A stretch of DNA of 64,000 nt from UBA2334 sp049653005 (lineage in GTDB: Bacteria; Pseudomonadota; Gammaproteobacteria; Burkholderiales; Burkholderiaceae_C), in NCBI GenBank assembly GCA_049653005.1, contig JBASFL010000121.1, positions 10,818-74,817 on the forward strand. Reading direction: 5' to 3'. This document shows, piece by piece, positions 16,152-25,131 of this stretch. Position numbers and translations under genes: made by a program. Under the pieces are notes generated by a model. That model saw only the letters and a list, made by a program, of their open reading frames with translations. It searched no databases and was not told the origin of the DNA. Each line of letters starts with the position of its first letter. Position 1 is the first letter of the stretch.

Positions 16152-17270
16152 TTACAACGGCAGTGGCTGTTTCTCGGTGTCCGAATCGGGCGCTGACAGC
16201 ACCCGTTCGGGTATTTCCCAAATCAGGACCTTGGGCGGTGAGCTGGTGAAGGCTTCATCGCCCAAGTAGGTGTGAATGGACTTGAAGAACCCACCACCGT
16301 CTTTGGCAACGTTCAGCACCTCAGCCGCCAGGTGCTGCTGCAAGGCACCGTGGAAATTGGCGCGGCGCGAATACGAAGTGCCCACCAACACCACGGGAGG
16401 GCCCGCATCATCCAGCAAGCCCCCTTCTGCGGGCGGGCTGGTGCGCTCGGTGGTTCGGACGGTTTCAATGTCGGGGTTGGGGCGCATCCAGTTGGGGACG
16501 TCGCTCAACCCCATGAGGCGCAGCAGGTCGCCCACCCTCGCTTCTGGAGCGGCAGCGGCCTTGGTTGCAAACTGCGTGGCGGGCACATCGGCCACCAAAC
16601 GGTGGACTTCTGCCGCAATGGCTTTGGCGGCCACATCAGCACCGTCCTGATTCCAGTGGGTATCGGTGCTGTAAAACAACTGCTGGGCAGCGGCGGCGGG
16701 CCCCATGACGCCGAGCAGGTCCACCGTTTGGACACCCGCTGCACGCAGGCCTTCAAGGGCCGTGGGATACCGGCTGGCATGCCAGCTGGGGTATTGCCCG
16801 CTGGACAGCTGTTGCGCGTGCACACGTGCTTTGTCGGGCAACAACGCCACCACCAGCTTGACACCGCGTTGGTCCAACTCGGCAGACAGCTTGCCCACCG
16901 TGGCGACGCGTTTGTTGAGTTGCGTCAACGATTGGGGGGAATAGGCCAGTTCCTCCACCGAGAACAACCACTCGTCCCGGCCCAGGCGCACTTCATCCCC
17001 GGCGCCCTGGAACACGAGGTACCGGCCCGCATTGGCCATGGCAATGAGGGTGCTGCGTGCGGGCAGGTGGTTGTCCAGGTGCTTGTTGAGCTTTTCAGTG
17101 GCCACACCGGTGCGAATGTCGTCGAACCCACGCGGTACATCCGCCACATCGGGGTGCGACAAAGACTGAACCGCCTGCCAGCTGCCCAGGGTCATCAATG
17201 CCACCATGACAGCACCGGCCAACCAGGCTTCAAACGGTGCTTTCTCGGGAACGTCAATCTTTACATCCAT
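16152..17270 (-). CDS. AlgJ/AlgX-like SGNH acetyltransferase-associated protein
   Basis: The 372-residue product has one N-terminal membrane segment (about 16-38) and a periplasmic SGNH-hydrolase-like domain of the AlgJ/AlgX type, which passes acetyl groups to exopolysaccharides together with an MBOAT partner. Supporting motifs are RLGRDEWLF, KLVVALLPDKARVHA and YSTDTHWNQDGAD, the last containing the catalytic-type Asp-x-His; VLVGTSYSRRANFHG supplies the GTSY serine block. The start is ATG 17270 (MDVKIDVPEK), eight bases after the MBOAT stop, consistent with one operon. The pair resembles AlgI-AlgJ of alginate acetylation, but no alginate or other polymer synthesis gene is present in the window, so the acceptor is unknown. 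Confidence 0.85.
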   Translation of the reverse strand: MDVKIDVPEKAPFEAWLAGAVMVALMTLGSWQAVQSLSHPDVADVPRGFDDIRTGVATEKLNKHLDNHLPARSTLIAMANAGRYLVFQGAGDEVRLGRDEWLFSVEELAYSPQSLTQLNKRVATVGKLSAELDQRGVKLVVALLPDKARVHAQQLSSGQYPSWHASRYPTALEGLRAAGVQTVDLLGVMGPAAAAQQLFYSTDTHWNQDGADVAAKAIAAEVHRLVADVPATQFATKAAAAPEARVGDLLRLMGLSDVPNWMRPNPDIETVRTTERTSPPAEGGLLDDAGPPVVLVGTSYSRRANFHGALQQHLAAEVLNVAKDGGGFFKSIHTYLGDEAFTSSPPKVLIWEIPERVLSAPDSDTEKQPLPL

Positions 17271-17277
17271 AACGACC

Positions 17278-18669
17278 TCAGAACTGGAAGTACAAAAACG
17301 GTGTGAACGCCTGCGCAGACAGCGTGGCAACCGCCCACAAAAAGATGGGCAACACCAGCAGGCGCGCACGGCCCGTGATGGAGCGCTTCACCCACGGCAG
17401 CGCGAACACCAGCAACCCACCCACCAGCATGACCCACAGGCGTTCGGGCACCACTTGCCAGGCCAAGTCTGGGCTGAAGGACAGCGACACGCCCGAGCCG
17501 ATGCCAAACATGGCAGACAACGTGGTCATCGCGGCCGTCAAGGTGTGGGCACGGAAAAACACCCACCCAATCATGACCAGCACCAGCGTGAACAGCATGG
17601 CCACCCAGCGGGGCAAGAACGGCTGGGGGAAATGGGAGCGCCAGTAGCGCTCCAGCGCCAATATGCCCCCGTGCCAGATGCCCCAGACAATGAACGTCCA
17701 GTTGGCGCCGTGCCAAAACCCGCCCAGCACCATGGTCAGCATCAAGTTGACGTAAGTGCGAACCTCGCCTTTGCGGTTGCCCCCCAGCGGCACATACAAA
17801 TACACCCGCAGCCACGTGGACAAGGAAATGTGCCAACGCCGCCAAAACTCGGTGATGGACGCCGAGGTGTAGGGGTCGTCAAAGTTTTTCTGGAAGTGAA
17901 ACCCAATCATCAGGCCCAGGCCAATGGCCATGGTGCTGTAGCCACTGAAGTCGAAAAACAGCTGAATGGTGTAGGCCATGGCGCCCAACCAGGCATCGGC
18001 CATGGTCGGGTTTGACAAATTGAAGGCCGCTTCCACCATGGGGTTCATGGGGTCGGCAATCAGCACTTTGCCCGAAAAGCCCGCCATGAAAATCAGGCAG
18101 CCTTGCGAGAAATGCGCCCACGAATGCTCGCGGTGGCGGAACTGGTCGGACAACGGTTCGTAACGCAACACCGGCCCGGCCACCAGCTGGGGAAACAGTG
18201 AAATGAAGGCGGCGAAATCAAACAGGTTGTCGGTTTTGGGCGCATCGCCCCGGTAAACGTCCACCATGTAGCTCATGGCGTGGAAGATGAAAAACGACAG
18301 CCCGATGGGCAACAGCACGCGGCCGTACTCCATGGGGGCAAAACCCAAGCCCGCCAACAGCGCGTTCATGCTGTCCATGCCGAAATTGAAGTATTTGAAA
18401 TACGCCAATGTCGCCAGGTTCAGTACCACCCCCACAAACAGGGTGGCATAGCGGTGTCGCCACCCAGGCGACTCCATCAGCAAGGTGAGGTAATACGCCA
18501 CCAGCGTCACACCCGCCAGCAGCAAAGCAAAGTCGGGGCGCCACCACCCGTAAAAGAAATAGCTGAATACCAGTATCAGCCCCGACCTAGCCTTGAAAGG
18601 AATCAGGTAATAGAGGGTCAGAAACAGCGGCAGAAACAAAAACAGAAACAGGTGTGAAGTAAAGACCAT
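17278..18669 (-). CDS. MBOAT-family O-acyltransferase, AlgI-like
   Basis: The 463-residue integral membrane protein is an MBOAT acyltransferase that moves acetyl groups across the membrane to a periplasmic acceptor. Family markers include FFDFSGYSTMAIGLGLMIGF, ITEFWRRWHISLSTWLR, VPLGGNRKGE and GGFWHGANWTFIVWG, whose His is the presumed catalytic residue. About ten hydrophobic helices are spread over the chain. The start is ATG 18669 (MVFTSHLFLFLFLP); upstream codons in the same frame lack hydrophobicity. It is the first gene of the operon with the AlgJ-like protein and is divergent from a secreted SGNH-like protein, 86 bp away, making a compact three-gene acetylation locus. Confidence 0.92.
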   Translation of the reverse strand: MVFTSHLFLFLFLPLFLTLYYLIPFKARSGLILVFSYFFYGWWRPDFALLLAGVTLVAYYLTLLMESPGWRHRYATLFVGVVLNLATLAYFKYFNFGMDSMNALLAGLGFAPMEYGRVLLPIGLSFFIFHAMSYMVDVYRGDAPKTDNLFDFAAFISLFPQLVAGPVLRYEPLSDQFRHREHSWAHFSQGCLIFMAGFSGKVLIADPMNPMVEAAFNLSNPTMADAWLGAMAYTIQLFFDFSGYSTMAIGLGLMIGFHFQKNFDDPYTSASITEFWRRWHISLSTWLRVYLYVPLGGNRKGEVRTYVNLMLTMVLGGFWHGANWTFIVWGIWHGGILALERYWRSHFPQPFLPRWVAMLFTLVLVMIGWVFFRAHTLTAAMTTLSAMFGIGSGVSLSFSPDLAWQVVPERLWVMLVGGLLVFALPWVKRSITGRARLLVLPIFLWAVATLSAQAFTPFLYFQF

Positions 18670-18755
18670 ACACAGGCGTGGTTTGCGTGGGTGAAAGGCT
18701 GGGGCTTTACGGCCCATAATTCCGCTGCCGTTATACGCTCCTTTTTGCCGCATCA

Positions 18756-19493
18756 ATGAACCTGATCCAAACACTGAATCGCTTGCTGGGCTTGACTTTG
18801 ATGCTGTGCGCAAGCGCAGGGCCGGCGTTGGCCCAGAGCAACAAATCGGCCCAAACGGCCCAAGCCAGCAAGACCTGTCAAGCCACCCCCGGGTCGGCGT
18901 ACGTGCTGGGCGACTCCCTTGCCTTTGGCCTGAAACATGCAGGTCTGGAGGTCACGCTGCGGGCACTGTTGCGCGGCACACAAACCATCAGCTTCGACGG
19001 CGGGCGCTCCATCACCACGCCGGGCACACACATCAAAAAATCCGCCCTTGACAGCGTGGACACGGATGCGGCGCTGATTTCGTCGGCCAAGGTCGTGATC
19101 ATCGTGTTGGGCACCAACATGCTGGAGGCCAACTTCGCCGAAAGCCAAATAGCGCTGATGCGCAAGCTCAAGGCACTGAACCCACGCGCCCACTATTTCT
19201 GGGTGGACATCGGTGCCACCATGTCCAACTACGCGGCGCAGTGGAGCGAGCGCAACAAAACCATTTACGACAACGCCCAAATTTTGGGCTACCAGGTCAT
19301 CAGCCGCTACAAAGCCATTTTTGGCGCCAACGCCGACCCTTTCCGCATCCAGGCAGGGGCGCTGTTCCCGGGGTACACCTCTGAACAAGGCTACGGGGGG
19401 CAAGGAAGCGTGCACGGGTATGACCTGGAACTGTCACAGGCCATCCTGGACGCGCTGCTGCGCAACCTGTCGCAAATTCAATGCGGCAAGTGA
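18756..19493 (+). CDS. Secreted SGNH-hydrolase-like protein
   Basis: The 245-residue protein has a clear signal peptide ending PALAQ (cleavage near residue 27) and a periplasmic SGNH/GDSL-like fold. The nucleophile block is VLGDSLAFGL, followed by a Gly in GGRSITTPG and an Asn in VLGTNMLEAN, the usual order of SGNH blocks I-III; a candidate block V histidine is in GSVHGYDLE. Such enzymes remove or transfer acyl groups on glycans. It is divergent from the MBOAT/AlgJ-like operon, so an O-acetylesterase or acetyltransferase acting on the same polymer is the likeliest role. It is followed by a rhodanese gene after only four bases, although no functional link is obvious. Confidence 0.72.
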   Translation: MNLIQTLNRLLGLTLMLCASAGPALAQSNKSAQTAQASKTCQATPGSAYVLGDSLAFGLKHAGLEVTLRALLRGTQTISFDGGRSITTPGTHIKKSALDSVDTDAALISSAKVVIIVLGTNMLEANFAESQIALMRKLKALNPRAHYFWVDIGATMSNYAAQWSERNKTIYDNAQILGYQVISRYKAIFGANADPFRIQAGALFPGYTSEQGYGGQGSVHGYDLELSQAILDALLRNLSQIQCGK

Positions 19494-19497
19494 CCCC

Positions 19498-19890
19498 ATG
19501 AGACACCTCTCCCCCCGCGACGCCTGGGCACTGGTACAAGCGCAGCCCGACGCCCTGTTTGTGGACGTGCGCATGGAAATCGAATCGCTGTACGTGGGCC
19601 GCCCGCCCGGCGTGGAAAACATCCCATGGTACGAATACCCCGATCTGACGGCCAACCCCGGCGCCTTTGCCACCGCCGTCGAGCGCGAAGCAGGCAGTAA
19701 AACCCGCACCGTGGTGCTGATTTGCCGCAGCGGCAAACGCACCGTGGAAGCCGGCCAAGCGCTTGAGGCGGCAGGCTTCAGCGATGTGGTGAATGTGTTG
19801 CACGGGTTTGAAGGCGAGCTGGACGACCGCTTCCACCGCTCCACCGTCAGCGGCTGGCGCTTTGAAGGCCTGCCTTGGGAACAGATGTGA
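19498..19890 (+). CDS. Rhodanese-like domain protein
   Basis: The 130-residue protein is a single rhodanese domain, expected to be a cytoplasmic sulfurtransferase. The active-site loop is CRSGKRT with its persulfide cysteine, a six-residue loop of the type used on sulfur substrates. DALFVDVRMEIESLYVG and the C-terminal GWRFEGLPWEQ are typical of small bacterial rhodaneses. The start ATG 19498 is four bases after the preceding stop and is the only sensible choice, since the open frame further up lies inside the SGNH-like gene. Its 3' end is directly followed by a copy of the dispersed repeat and then recQ. Confidence 0.88.
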   Translation: MRHLSPRDAWALVQAQPDALFVDVRMEIESLYVGRPPGVENIPWYEYPDLTANPGAFATAVEREAGSKTRTVVLICRSGKRTVEAGQALEAAGFSDVVNVLHGFEGELDDRFHRSTVSGWRFEGLPWEQM

Positions 19891-19896
19891 TTCTCA

Positions 19897-19943
19897 GAAT
19901 CTTTTTGGCACCCAGCGCTTGATGGTATTCATTTGTTTGCTAT
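19897..19943 (+). repeat. Dispersed CAGCGCTT repeat, copy C, ahead of recQ
   Basis: The element reads TTTTTGGCACCCAGCGCTT, then GATGGTATTCATTTGTTTGC, then TAT. Twenty-nine bases (19915-19943) are identical to the reverse complement of copy F (39113-39141). It fills the gap between the rhodanese stop and recQ, and its last TAT contributes two bases of the first recQ ATG. Confidence 0.75.
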
Positions 19944-21837
19944 GCCTGTGAGCGCCATGGAGCAGGCCCACGCGGTGCTGGAAGAGGTGTTTGGCTACGC
20001 CGCGTTTCGCGGCCCGCAGGCCGACATCGTGGCCCACGTGTTGGGCGGGGGCGACGCGCTGGTGCTCATGCCCACGGGCGGCGGCAAAAGCCTGTGTTAC
20101 CAGGTGCCCGCCATCGTCAAACACCGCGCAGGCCAGGGCGTGAGTGTGGTGGTGTCACCCCTCATTGCGCTGATGCACGACCAGGTGGGCGCGCTGCACG
20201 AGGCCGGGGTGGCCGCCGAGTTTCTGAACAGCAGCCTCACCCCCGACGAAGCCGCCCAGGTGGAAAAACAGCTGCTGCGCGGCGAACTGCCCCTGCTGTA
20301 TGCCGCCCCCGAGCGCCTGACCACGCCCCGCTTTCTGGCCCTGCTCGATTCGCTGCACGAGCGCGGCCTGCTGGCCCTGTTTGCCATCGACGAAGCCCAC
20401 TGCGTGAGCCAGTGGGGCCACGACTTCAGGCCCGACTACCGGGCCCTGAGCGTGCTGCACGAGCGCTTTCCCGGCGTGCCCCGCATGGCGCTGACCGCCA
20501 CCGCCGACGACCTCACCCGCGCCGACATGGTGGCCCACCTGCGGCTGGAAGACGCGGGCCAGTTCGTCAGCAGCTTTGACCGGCCCAACATCCGTTACAC
20601 CATCGTCGAAAAAACCGACCCCAGCCAGCAACTGCTGCGTTTCATCCAGCGCGAACACGCGGGCGAAGCCGGGGTGGTGTACTGCCAAAGCCGCAAACGC
20701 GTGGAAGAAGTGGCCACGCTGCTGGCGCGCGAGGGCGTCAACGCCCTGCCCTACCACGCGGGCCTGGACAGCCGTGTGCGCCAGACCCACCAAGACCGTT
20801 TTTTGCGCGAAGACGGTGTGGTGGTGGTGGCCACCATTGCCTTTGGCATGGGCATCGACAAGCCCGATGTGCGTTTTGTGGCCCACCTGGACATGCCCAA
20901 AAACATCGAGGGCTACTACCAGGAAACAGGCCGCGCCGGGCGCGATGGCGAACCCGCCGACGCCTGGATGGTGTACGGCCTGCAAGACGTGGTGAACCAG
21001 CGCCGCATGATCGACGAAAGCCCCGCTGGCGACGAGTTCAAACACGTGATGCGCGGCAAACTCGACGCCCTGCTGGGCCTGGCCGAAGCCACCGACTGCC
21101 GCCGCGTGCAACTGCTGGGCTACTTCGGCGAAGCCTCGCAGCCCTGTGGCAATTGCGACAACTGCCTGGTACCGCCGGAAACACTCGATGCCACCGAGCC
21201 CGCCCGCATGCTGCTGAGCTGCATTTACCGCGTGCACCAGGCCACCGGCATGGCGTTTGGCGCGGGGCACCTGATGGACATCCTGCGGGGCAAAACCACC
21301 GACAAAGTGACCCAATACGGGCACGAGCGCCTGAGCACCTTCGGCATTGGCGCGCATTTGAGTGAAACGCAGTGGCGCAGCCTGCTGCGCCAGCTCATTG
21401 CCCGCGAAGCGGTGGCCGTGGCCACCGACGGGTTCAACACCCTGTCGCTAACCGACGGGGCGCGGGCCATTTTGCGGGGCGAAGAACGCCTGAGCCTGCG
21501 CGTGGCCCAGCCCCCCGCCGCCGGTGGCCGCCAGCGCAGCGGCAGTGCCCGCCGTGGCGCGGCCGTGCCCAAAGAGGAAACCGCCCTGGACCCCGCCCAG
21601 ACCCAGGCACTGGCGGCCCTGAAGGCCTGGCGCGCCGGCGTGGCCAAAGAGCACAACCTGCCCGCGTTTGTGATTTTTCACGACAGCACGCTGCGCGCGC
21701 TGGCCGAGCGCCAGCCCCAGCGCCTGGGCGATTTGCAAGGGGTGCCCGGTGTGGGCCAGAAAAAACTGGAGGCCTATGGGCCCCAGGTGCTGGCGGTGTT
21801 GACCGCCCTCAGCCCACAGAGTCCGCAGCCAGCCTGA
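19942..21837 (+). CDS. recQ: ATP-dependent DNA helicase RecQ
   Basis: RecQ is a 3'-5' DNA helicase of recombination and replication-fork repair. The 631-residue product contains all modules of the family: helicase motif I MPTGGGKSLCYQ, motif II IDEAHCVSQWGHDFRPDY, motif VI QETGRAGRDGEPA, the zinc site (Cys in DCRRVQLLGYFGE and CGNCDNC), a winged-helix RQC part, and a C-terminal HRDC domain (FHDSTLRALAERQPQ, GVPGVGQKKLEAYG). A 25-residue Gly/Arg/Ser-rich linker precedes the HRDC. The start is uncertain: ATG 19942 is half inside a dispersed repeat and has no ribosome site; ATG 19957, with GTGAG before it, would still give a complete protein (626 residues). The 3' end overlaps the hybrid-kinase gene on the other strand by 29 bases. 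Confidence 0.95.
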   Translation: MPVSAMEQAHAVLEEVFGYAAFRGPQADIVAHVLGGGDALVLMPTGGGKSLCYQVPAIVKHRAGQGVSVVVSPLIALMHDQVGALHEAGVAAEFLNSSLTPDEAAQVEKQLLRGELPLLYAAPERLTTPRFLALLDSLHERGLLALFAIDEAHCVSQWGHDFRPDYRALSVLHERFPGVPRMALTATADDLTRADMVAHLRLEDAGQFVSSFDRPNIRYTIVEKTDPSQQLLRFIQREHAGEAGVVYCQSRKRVEEVATLLAREGVNALPYHAGLDSRVRQTHQDRFLREDGVVVVATIAFGMGIDKPDVRFVAHLDMPKNIEGYYQETGRAGRDGEPADAWMVYGLQDVVNQRRMIDESPAGDEFKHVMRGKLDALLGLAEATDCRRVQLLGYFGEASQPCGNCDNCLVPPETLDATEPARMLLSCIYRVHQATGMAFGAGHLMDILRGKTTDKVTQYGHERLSTFGIGAHLSETQWRSLLRQLIAREAVAVATDGFNTLSLTDGARAILRGEERLSLRVAQPPAAGGRQRSGSARRGAAVPKEETALDPAQTQALAALKAWRAGVAKEHNLPAFVIFHDSTLRALAERQPQRLGDLQGVPGVGQKKLEAYGPQVLAVLTALSPQSPQPA

Positions 21838-23857
21838 GCACGCGGCGCATTTCGGCCACCAGCTGTTTGCGTTCCACCGGCTTGGTGACGTAGCCGTCCA
21901 TGCCCCCGGCCAGGCAGCGTTCGCGGTAGCCCTCCATGGCGTGGGCCGTCATGGCCAGGATGGGGGTGTGGCGGCCCAGCGGGCCTTCGTGTTCGCGCAA
22001 GCGGCGGGCGGCGGCAAAGCCGTCGAGCACGGGCATTTGAATGTCCATGAACACCAAATCAAACGGCTGGTCAGCGGGCTGCGCCACAAAGGCCGTCACC
22101 GCCAGCTCGCCGTTGGCCACCAGCGTGACCTGTTGGCCCAGGTGCTCCAGAATTTTGCGCGCCACCACCTGGTTGATGGGGTGGTCCTCGGCCACCAGCA
22201 CACGCAAGCCCTTTGGCAACTCGGCCAACGCCTGTGTCAGGTCCAGGCTGGGGGCCTGGGCCACGGGCAGCCCCAAGTCAAACCAGAAACGCGAGCCTTC
22301 GCCCGGCTGGCTGGACACCTGCAAGCGCCCACCCATCAGCCCCACCAGGCGCGACGAAATGGTCAGCCCCAGGCCCGTGCCGCCAAAGCGGCGGGTGATG
22401 GAGGTGTCGGCCTGCGAAAACGCGTCAAACACCGAGGCCAGGCGCTCGGGTGCAATGCCAATGCCCGAGTCCTGCACGGCAAAGCGCAACACCGGGGCCG
22501 CCCCTGCCGGGGCATCTGCGTCTGCGGGCAGCACCGCCACGTGCACGGTGACATACCCGGCTTCGGTGAACTTGATGGCGTTGCCCACCAGGTTCAGCAA
22601 CACCTGGCGCAGGCGGCCCGCATCGCCCAGCACCCACTCTGACACGGTGGGGTCCACGTCGATGCGAAAGACCAGGTCGCGCCCCTCGGCCCGGTGCTTG
22701 AGCGGTGCCAGGGCGTGGCGCATCAGCTGGGGCAGGTTCAGGGGCAGGTGCTCGATGTCGAGCTTGTTGGCCTCGATTTTGGAAAAGTCGAGGATGTCGT
22801 TGATGACCGTCAGCAGCGCCTTGGCCGAGGTGTGCACCATCTCCAGGTGGGTGCGCTGCTCGGGCTTGAGCTCGCTGGACAGGCACAGCTCGGTCAGGCC
22901 CAGGATACCGTTCATGGGCGTGCGGATCTCATGGCTCATGTTGGCCAGAAAGTCGCCCTTGGCCCGGCTGGCGGCCTCGGCTGCATCGCGGGCGGCGGCC
23001 ATGGCCTGCTCGTAGGCCTTGGTGGCTGAAATGTCCATGCTCACGCCGGTGGCGCGCACGGGTTCGCCTTCGGGGTCGTACTCCACCACACGGCCGGTGA
23101 AGGCCACCCATTTGTAGGCCCCGTCTTTGCAGCGCAACTGCACCTCGGTGCGGAAGGTGTCGGTGCGGCGGGCCTCGAAATAGGCGCCGATTTCGTTGGC
23201 GAACCGAATGGCCTCATCGGGGTGCAACAGCGCCACCAGGCTGGTGTAGTGGGGAGCCAAGTCGCTGGGGGCATACCCCAGCATGGCGGCCCACTCGTCG
23301 CTGAAATGCGTGTGGTGGGTCTGCAGGTTCCAATCCCAAAGGCCGATGTTGGAACCCTGCACGGCCAACATCAACCGCTGCTCGCTGGCGTGCAATGCCT
23401 GACGTGCCTGGGCATGGGCCTGCACCAGTTGCGCCATGCGGTGGGCCAGGGCCTCCAGGTCACCGGGCCGCGCGGTGGGGCTGAGGGCGGGCAACGCCAC
23501 CTGCGGGTCCACGTCCAGCCCCTCGGTCAGTTGGTTCAGGGTTTGCAGCAGGCTGGCAGCAGAGCGCTGCATCTGGGCGGACTCGTCGCGCAGCTTTTGG
23601 TTGACGGCGTTGAGCTCATCAGAACTGAGCGCCAGGCTGCGTTGGCTCAACAGCAGGTCGCGCTCCATTTGCCCGTACACACCGTCCACCTGGGCCAACC
23701 AGCGGGGCAGCCCTTGCAGCACGCGCTGGGCGGCCGGGGGCGTGTCTGGCCGGGCGGCCAGCTCATTCAGGGCTTGCAAGCAGGCGGCAAGCGCCTCTGG
23801 GGTGTCAGCCCCCCAGTGTTGGCGCAGTTGCCGTTGCAGCAGTTTGCCAGGTGTCAT
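21809..23857 (-). CDS. Hybrid sensor histidine kinase (PAS-HisKA-HATPase-REC)
   Basis: The 682-residue soluble protein carries a coiled N-terminal region (1-150), a PAS fold with PAC motif (about 160-290; NIGLWDWNLQTHHTHFSDEW), a HisKA domain with His309 in SHEIRTPMNG, an ATPase domain (NLVGNAIKFTEAG, GGTGLGLTIS) and a C-terminal receiver with Asp605 in FMDIQMPVLDG. No membrane helix is visible, so the signal is probably cytoplasmic or delivered by a partner. The start codon overlaps the stop of the FIST-domain gene (ATGA, 23854-23857), which marks that protein as the likely sensory partner. No separate output regulator is adjacent; a phosphorelay to an HPt protein elsewhere is expected. Confidence 0.92.
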   Translation of the reverse strand: MTPGKLLQRQLRQHWGADTPEALAACLQALNELAARPDTPPAAQRVLQGLPRWLAQVDGVYGQMERDLLLSQRSLALSSDELNAVNQKLRDESAQMQRSAASLLQTLNQLTEGLDVDPQVALPALSPTARPGDLEALAHRMAQLVQAHAQARQALHASEQRLMLAVQGSNIGLWDWNLQTHHTHFSDEWAAMLGYAPSDLAPHYTSLVALLHPDEAIRFANEIGAYFEARRTDTFRTEVQLRCKDGAYKWVAFTGRVVEYDPEGEPVRATGVSMDISATKAYEQAMAAARDAAEAASRAKGDFLANMSHEIRTPMNGILGLTELCLSSELKPEQRTHLEMVHTSAKALLTVINDILDFSKIEANKLDIEHLPLNLPQLMRHALAPLKHRAEGRDLVFRIDVDPTVSEWVLGDAGRLRQVLLNLVGNAIKFTEAGYVTVHVAVLPADADAPAGAAPVLRFAVQDSGIGIAPERLASVFDAFSQADTSITRRFGGTGLGLTISSRLVGLMGGRLQVSSQPGEGSRFWFDLGLPVAQAPSLDLTQALAELPKGLRVLVAEDHPINQVVARKILEHLGQQVTLVANGELAVTAFVAQPADQPFDLVFMDIQMPVLDGFAAARRLREHEGPLGRHTPILAMTAHAMEGYRERCLAGGMDGYVTKPVERKQLVAEMRRVLRLAADSVG

Positions 23858-25026
23858 GGCAAAGCAGGTGGCGGCAGTTCGCGCAGCAGGGTGATGGTCA
23901 TGGTCTGGTTGTGCAGCTTGCAGGCCACGGTGTCCACCAGGGGGCTGATTTCGCCGTTGGAATAGAACCCCGCCAGCGTGGTGTGCGCGCCCAGCACTTG
24001 GCCCACGGCCTCCACTTCTTCGTCCACACGGGCGCCCATCACCAGTTTGCGGCCCACACAACTGACCAGCAGGGCCAGCGCGGGGGTGGTGGGATCCGTG
24101 GGGCGCAAGGCGGTGTGGGTGATGGCATGTTGGGCGGCGGTTTCAGCAGCGTCCACCAGTGCATCGACCGAGGCCTGCATCAACTGCAAGTGCCCGCCCT
24201 CGCTCACATCCCCGGCCAGCACCAGGCTGCCGTCGGTGGGGTTCACACCCAGGATGGTGCGGGTCAGGCCCACGGCCGCCTGGTCTTCGCCCAGCACCGA
24301 CCAGGGGAACAGCAGGCCCGAGGCGGGCAATTGCGCGGCGTATTCACCCAGGTAGCGTTTGTAAATATCCAAGGCACGCTCGCCGTCCAACTCGTACAAC
24401 ACGTTGCCTTCGGCGCGGGTGACGCGGCGCACAGGGCCAAACCGCTGCCAGCCACCAAACGAGGCGTGCGACACGTCCCATGTGGGACCGTCCAGCCCCA
24501 CGGCCACCACGTCGGTCGTAGACACACCGTTGGGGCCCAGCACGCGGGCCCCGGTAAAGCGGCCGCCATCACCTGCCAGCCCCCCCGTCACCAACACCCC
24601 CGCACCCAACGCGCCCACCAGGCCATCGACCAAGGCGCTGCCGTTGATGTTCGCCCCCTGGCCCAGCACCAACACGTGGCGCAGTTCAGGGTGGTTCAAG
24701 CGTTGCGCGAGGCGCTGGCCCACGCTGAACGAATCTGCCATGTCTGCCAACTGCTCAGCCACCACGCGAAACGCCGGGGTGTCGAAATGCAGGGCGGTGG
24801 CCACCAGGGTGTCGTCGGCCACGCCTTGGTTGGAAATCTCACCGGCCGTGGAACACCCCACCCACTGCGCACCGGGCACCGCGTTTTGAAGGTGCGCCAC
24901 ATCGAGACCGTCCACAGCATTCAAGCTGCCAAACACCAAAACCAATTGGGGCTGCGCGGCCGCCAAGGTGGCCAAGTCGCTCGGGGTAAAACCGTTGTCG
25001 CCTGCGGTGCACTGCGTGACTTTCAT
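23854..25026 (-). CDS. FIST N- and C-domain sensory protein
   Basis: The 390-residue protein consists of a FIST N domain (about 25-225; VLVLGQGANINGSALVDGL, GVLVTGGLAGDGGRF) and a FIST C domain (about 225-370; YKRYLGEYAAQLPASGLLFP, LLVSCVGRKLVMG, TTLAGFYSNGEISP). FIST domains are predicted small-ligand sensors, perhaps for amino acids, found with signal-transduction modules. It has no signal peptide or membrane helix, so it is cytoplasmic. The gene overlaps the following hybrid kinase gene by four bases, giving strong evidence of co-translation, and it is divergent from threonine ammonia-lyase with 105 bp between starts. A link between amino-acid sensing and that enzyme is conceivable but unproven. 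Confidence 0.9.
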   Translation of the reverse strand: MKVTQCTAGDNGFTPSDLATLAAAQPQLVLVFGSLNAVDGLDVAHLQNAVPGAQWVGCSTAGEISNQGVADDTLVATALHFDTPAFRVVAEQLADMADSFSVGQRLAQRLNHPELRHVLVLGQGANINGSALVDGLVGALGAGVLVTGGLAGDGGRFTGARVLGPNGVSTTDVVAVGLDGPTWDVSHASFGGWQRFGPVRRVTRAEGNVLYELDGERALDIYKRYLGEYAAQLPASGLLFPWSVLGEDQAAVGLTRTILGVNPTDGSLVLAGDVSEGGHLQLMQASVDALVDAAETAAQHAITHTALRPTDPTTPALALLVSCVGRKLVMGARVDEEVEAVGQVLGAHTTLAGFYSNGEISPLVDTVACKLHNQTMTITLLRELPPPALP

Positions 25027-25131
25027 GCCGGTGTCCTTTTTGTAATGGTGGGTGAAATCCAGTGGTGGGCACCCGGGTTTCAGCATAACGCAGGTGGGGA
25101 TTTCTTCCCGGTTCCCACACAATGCTTGCCC

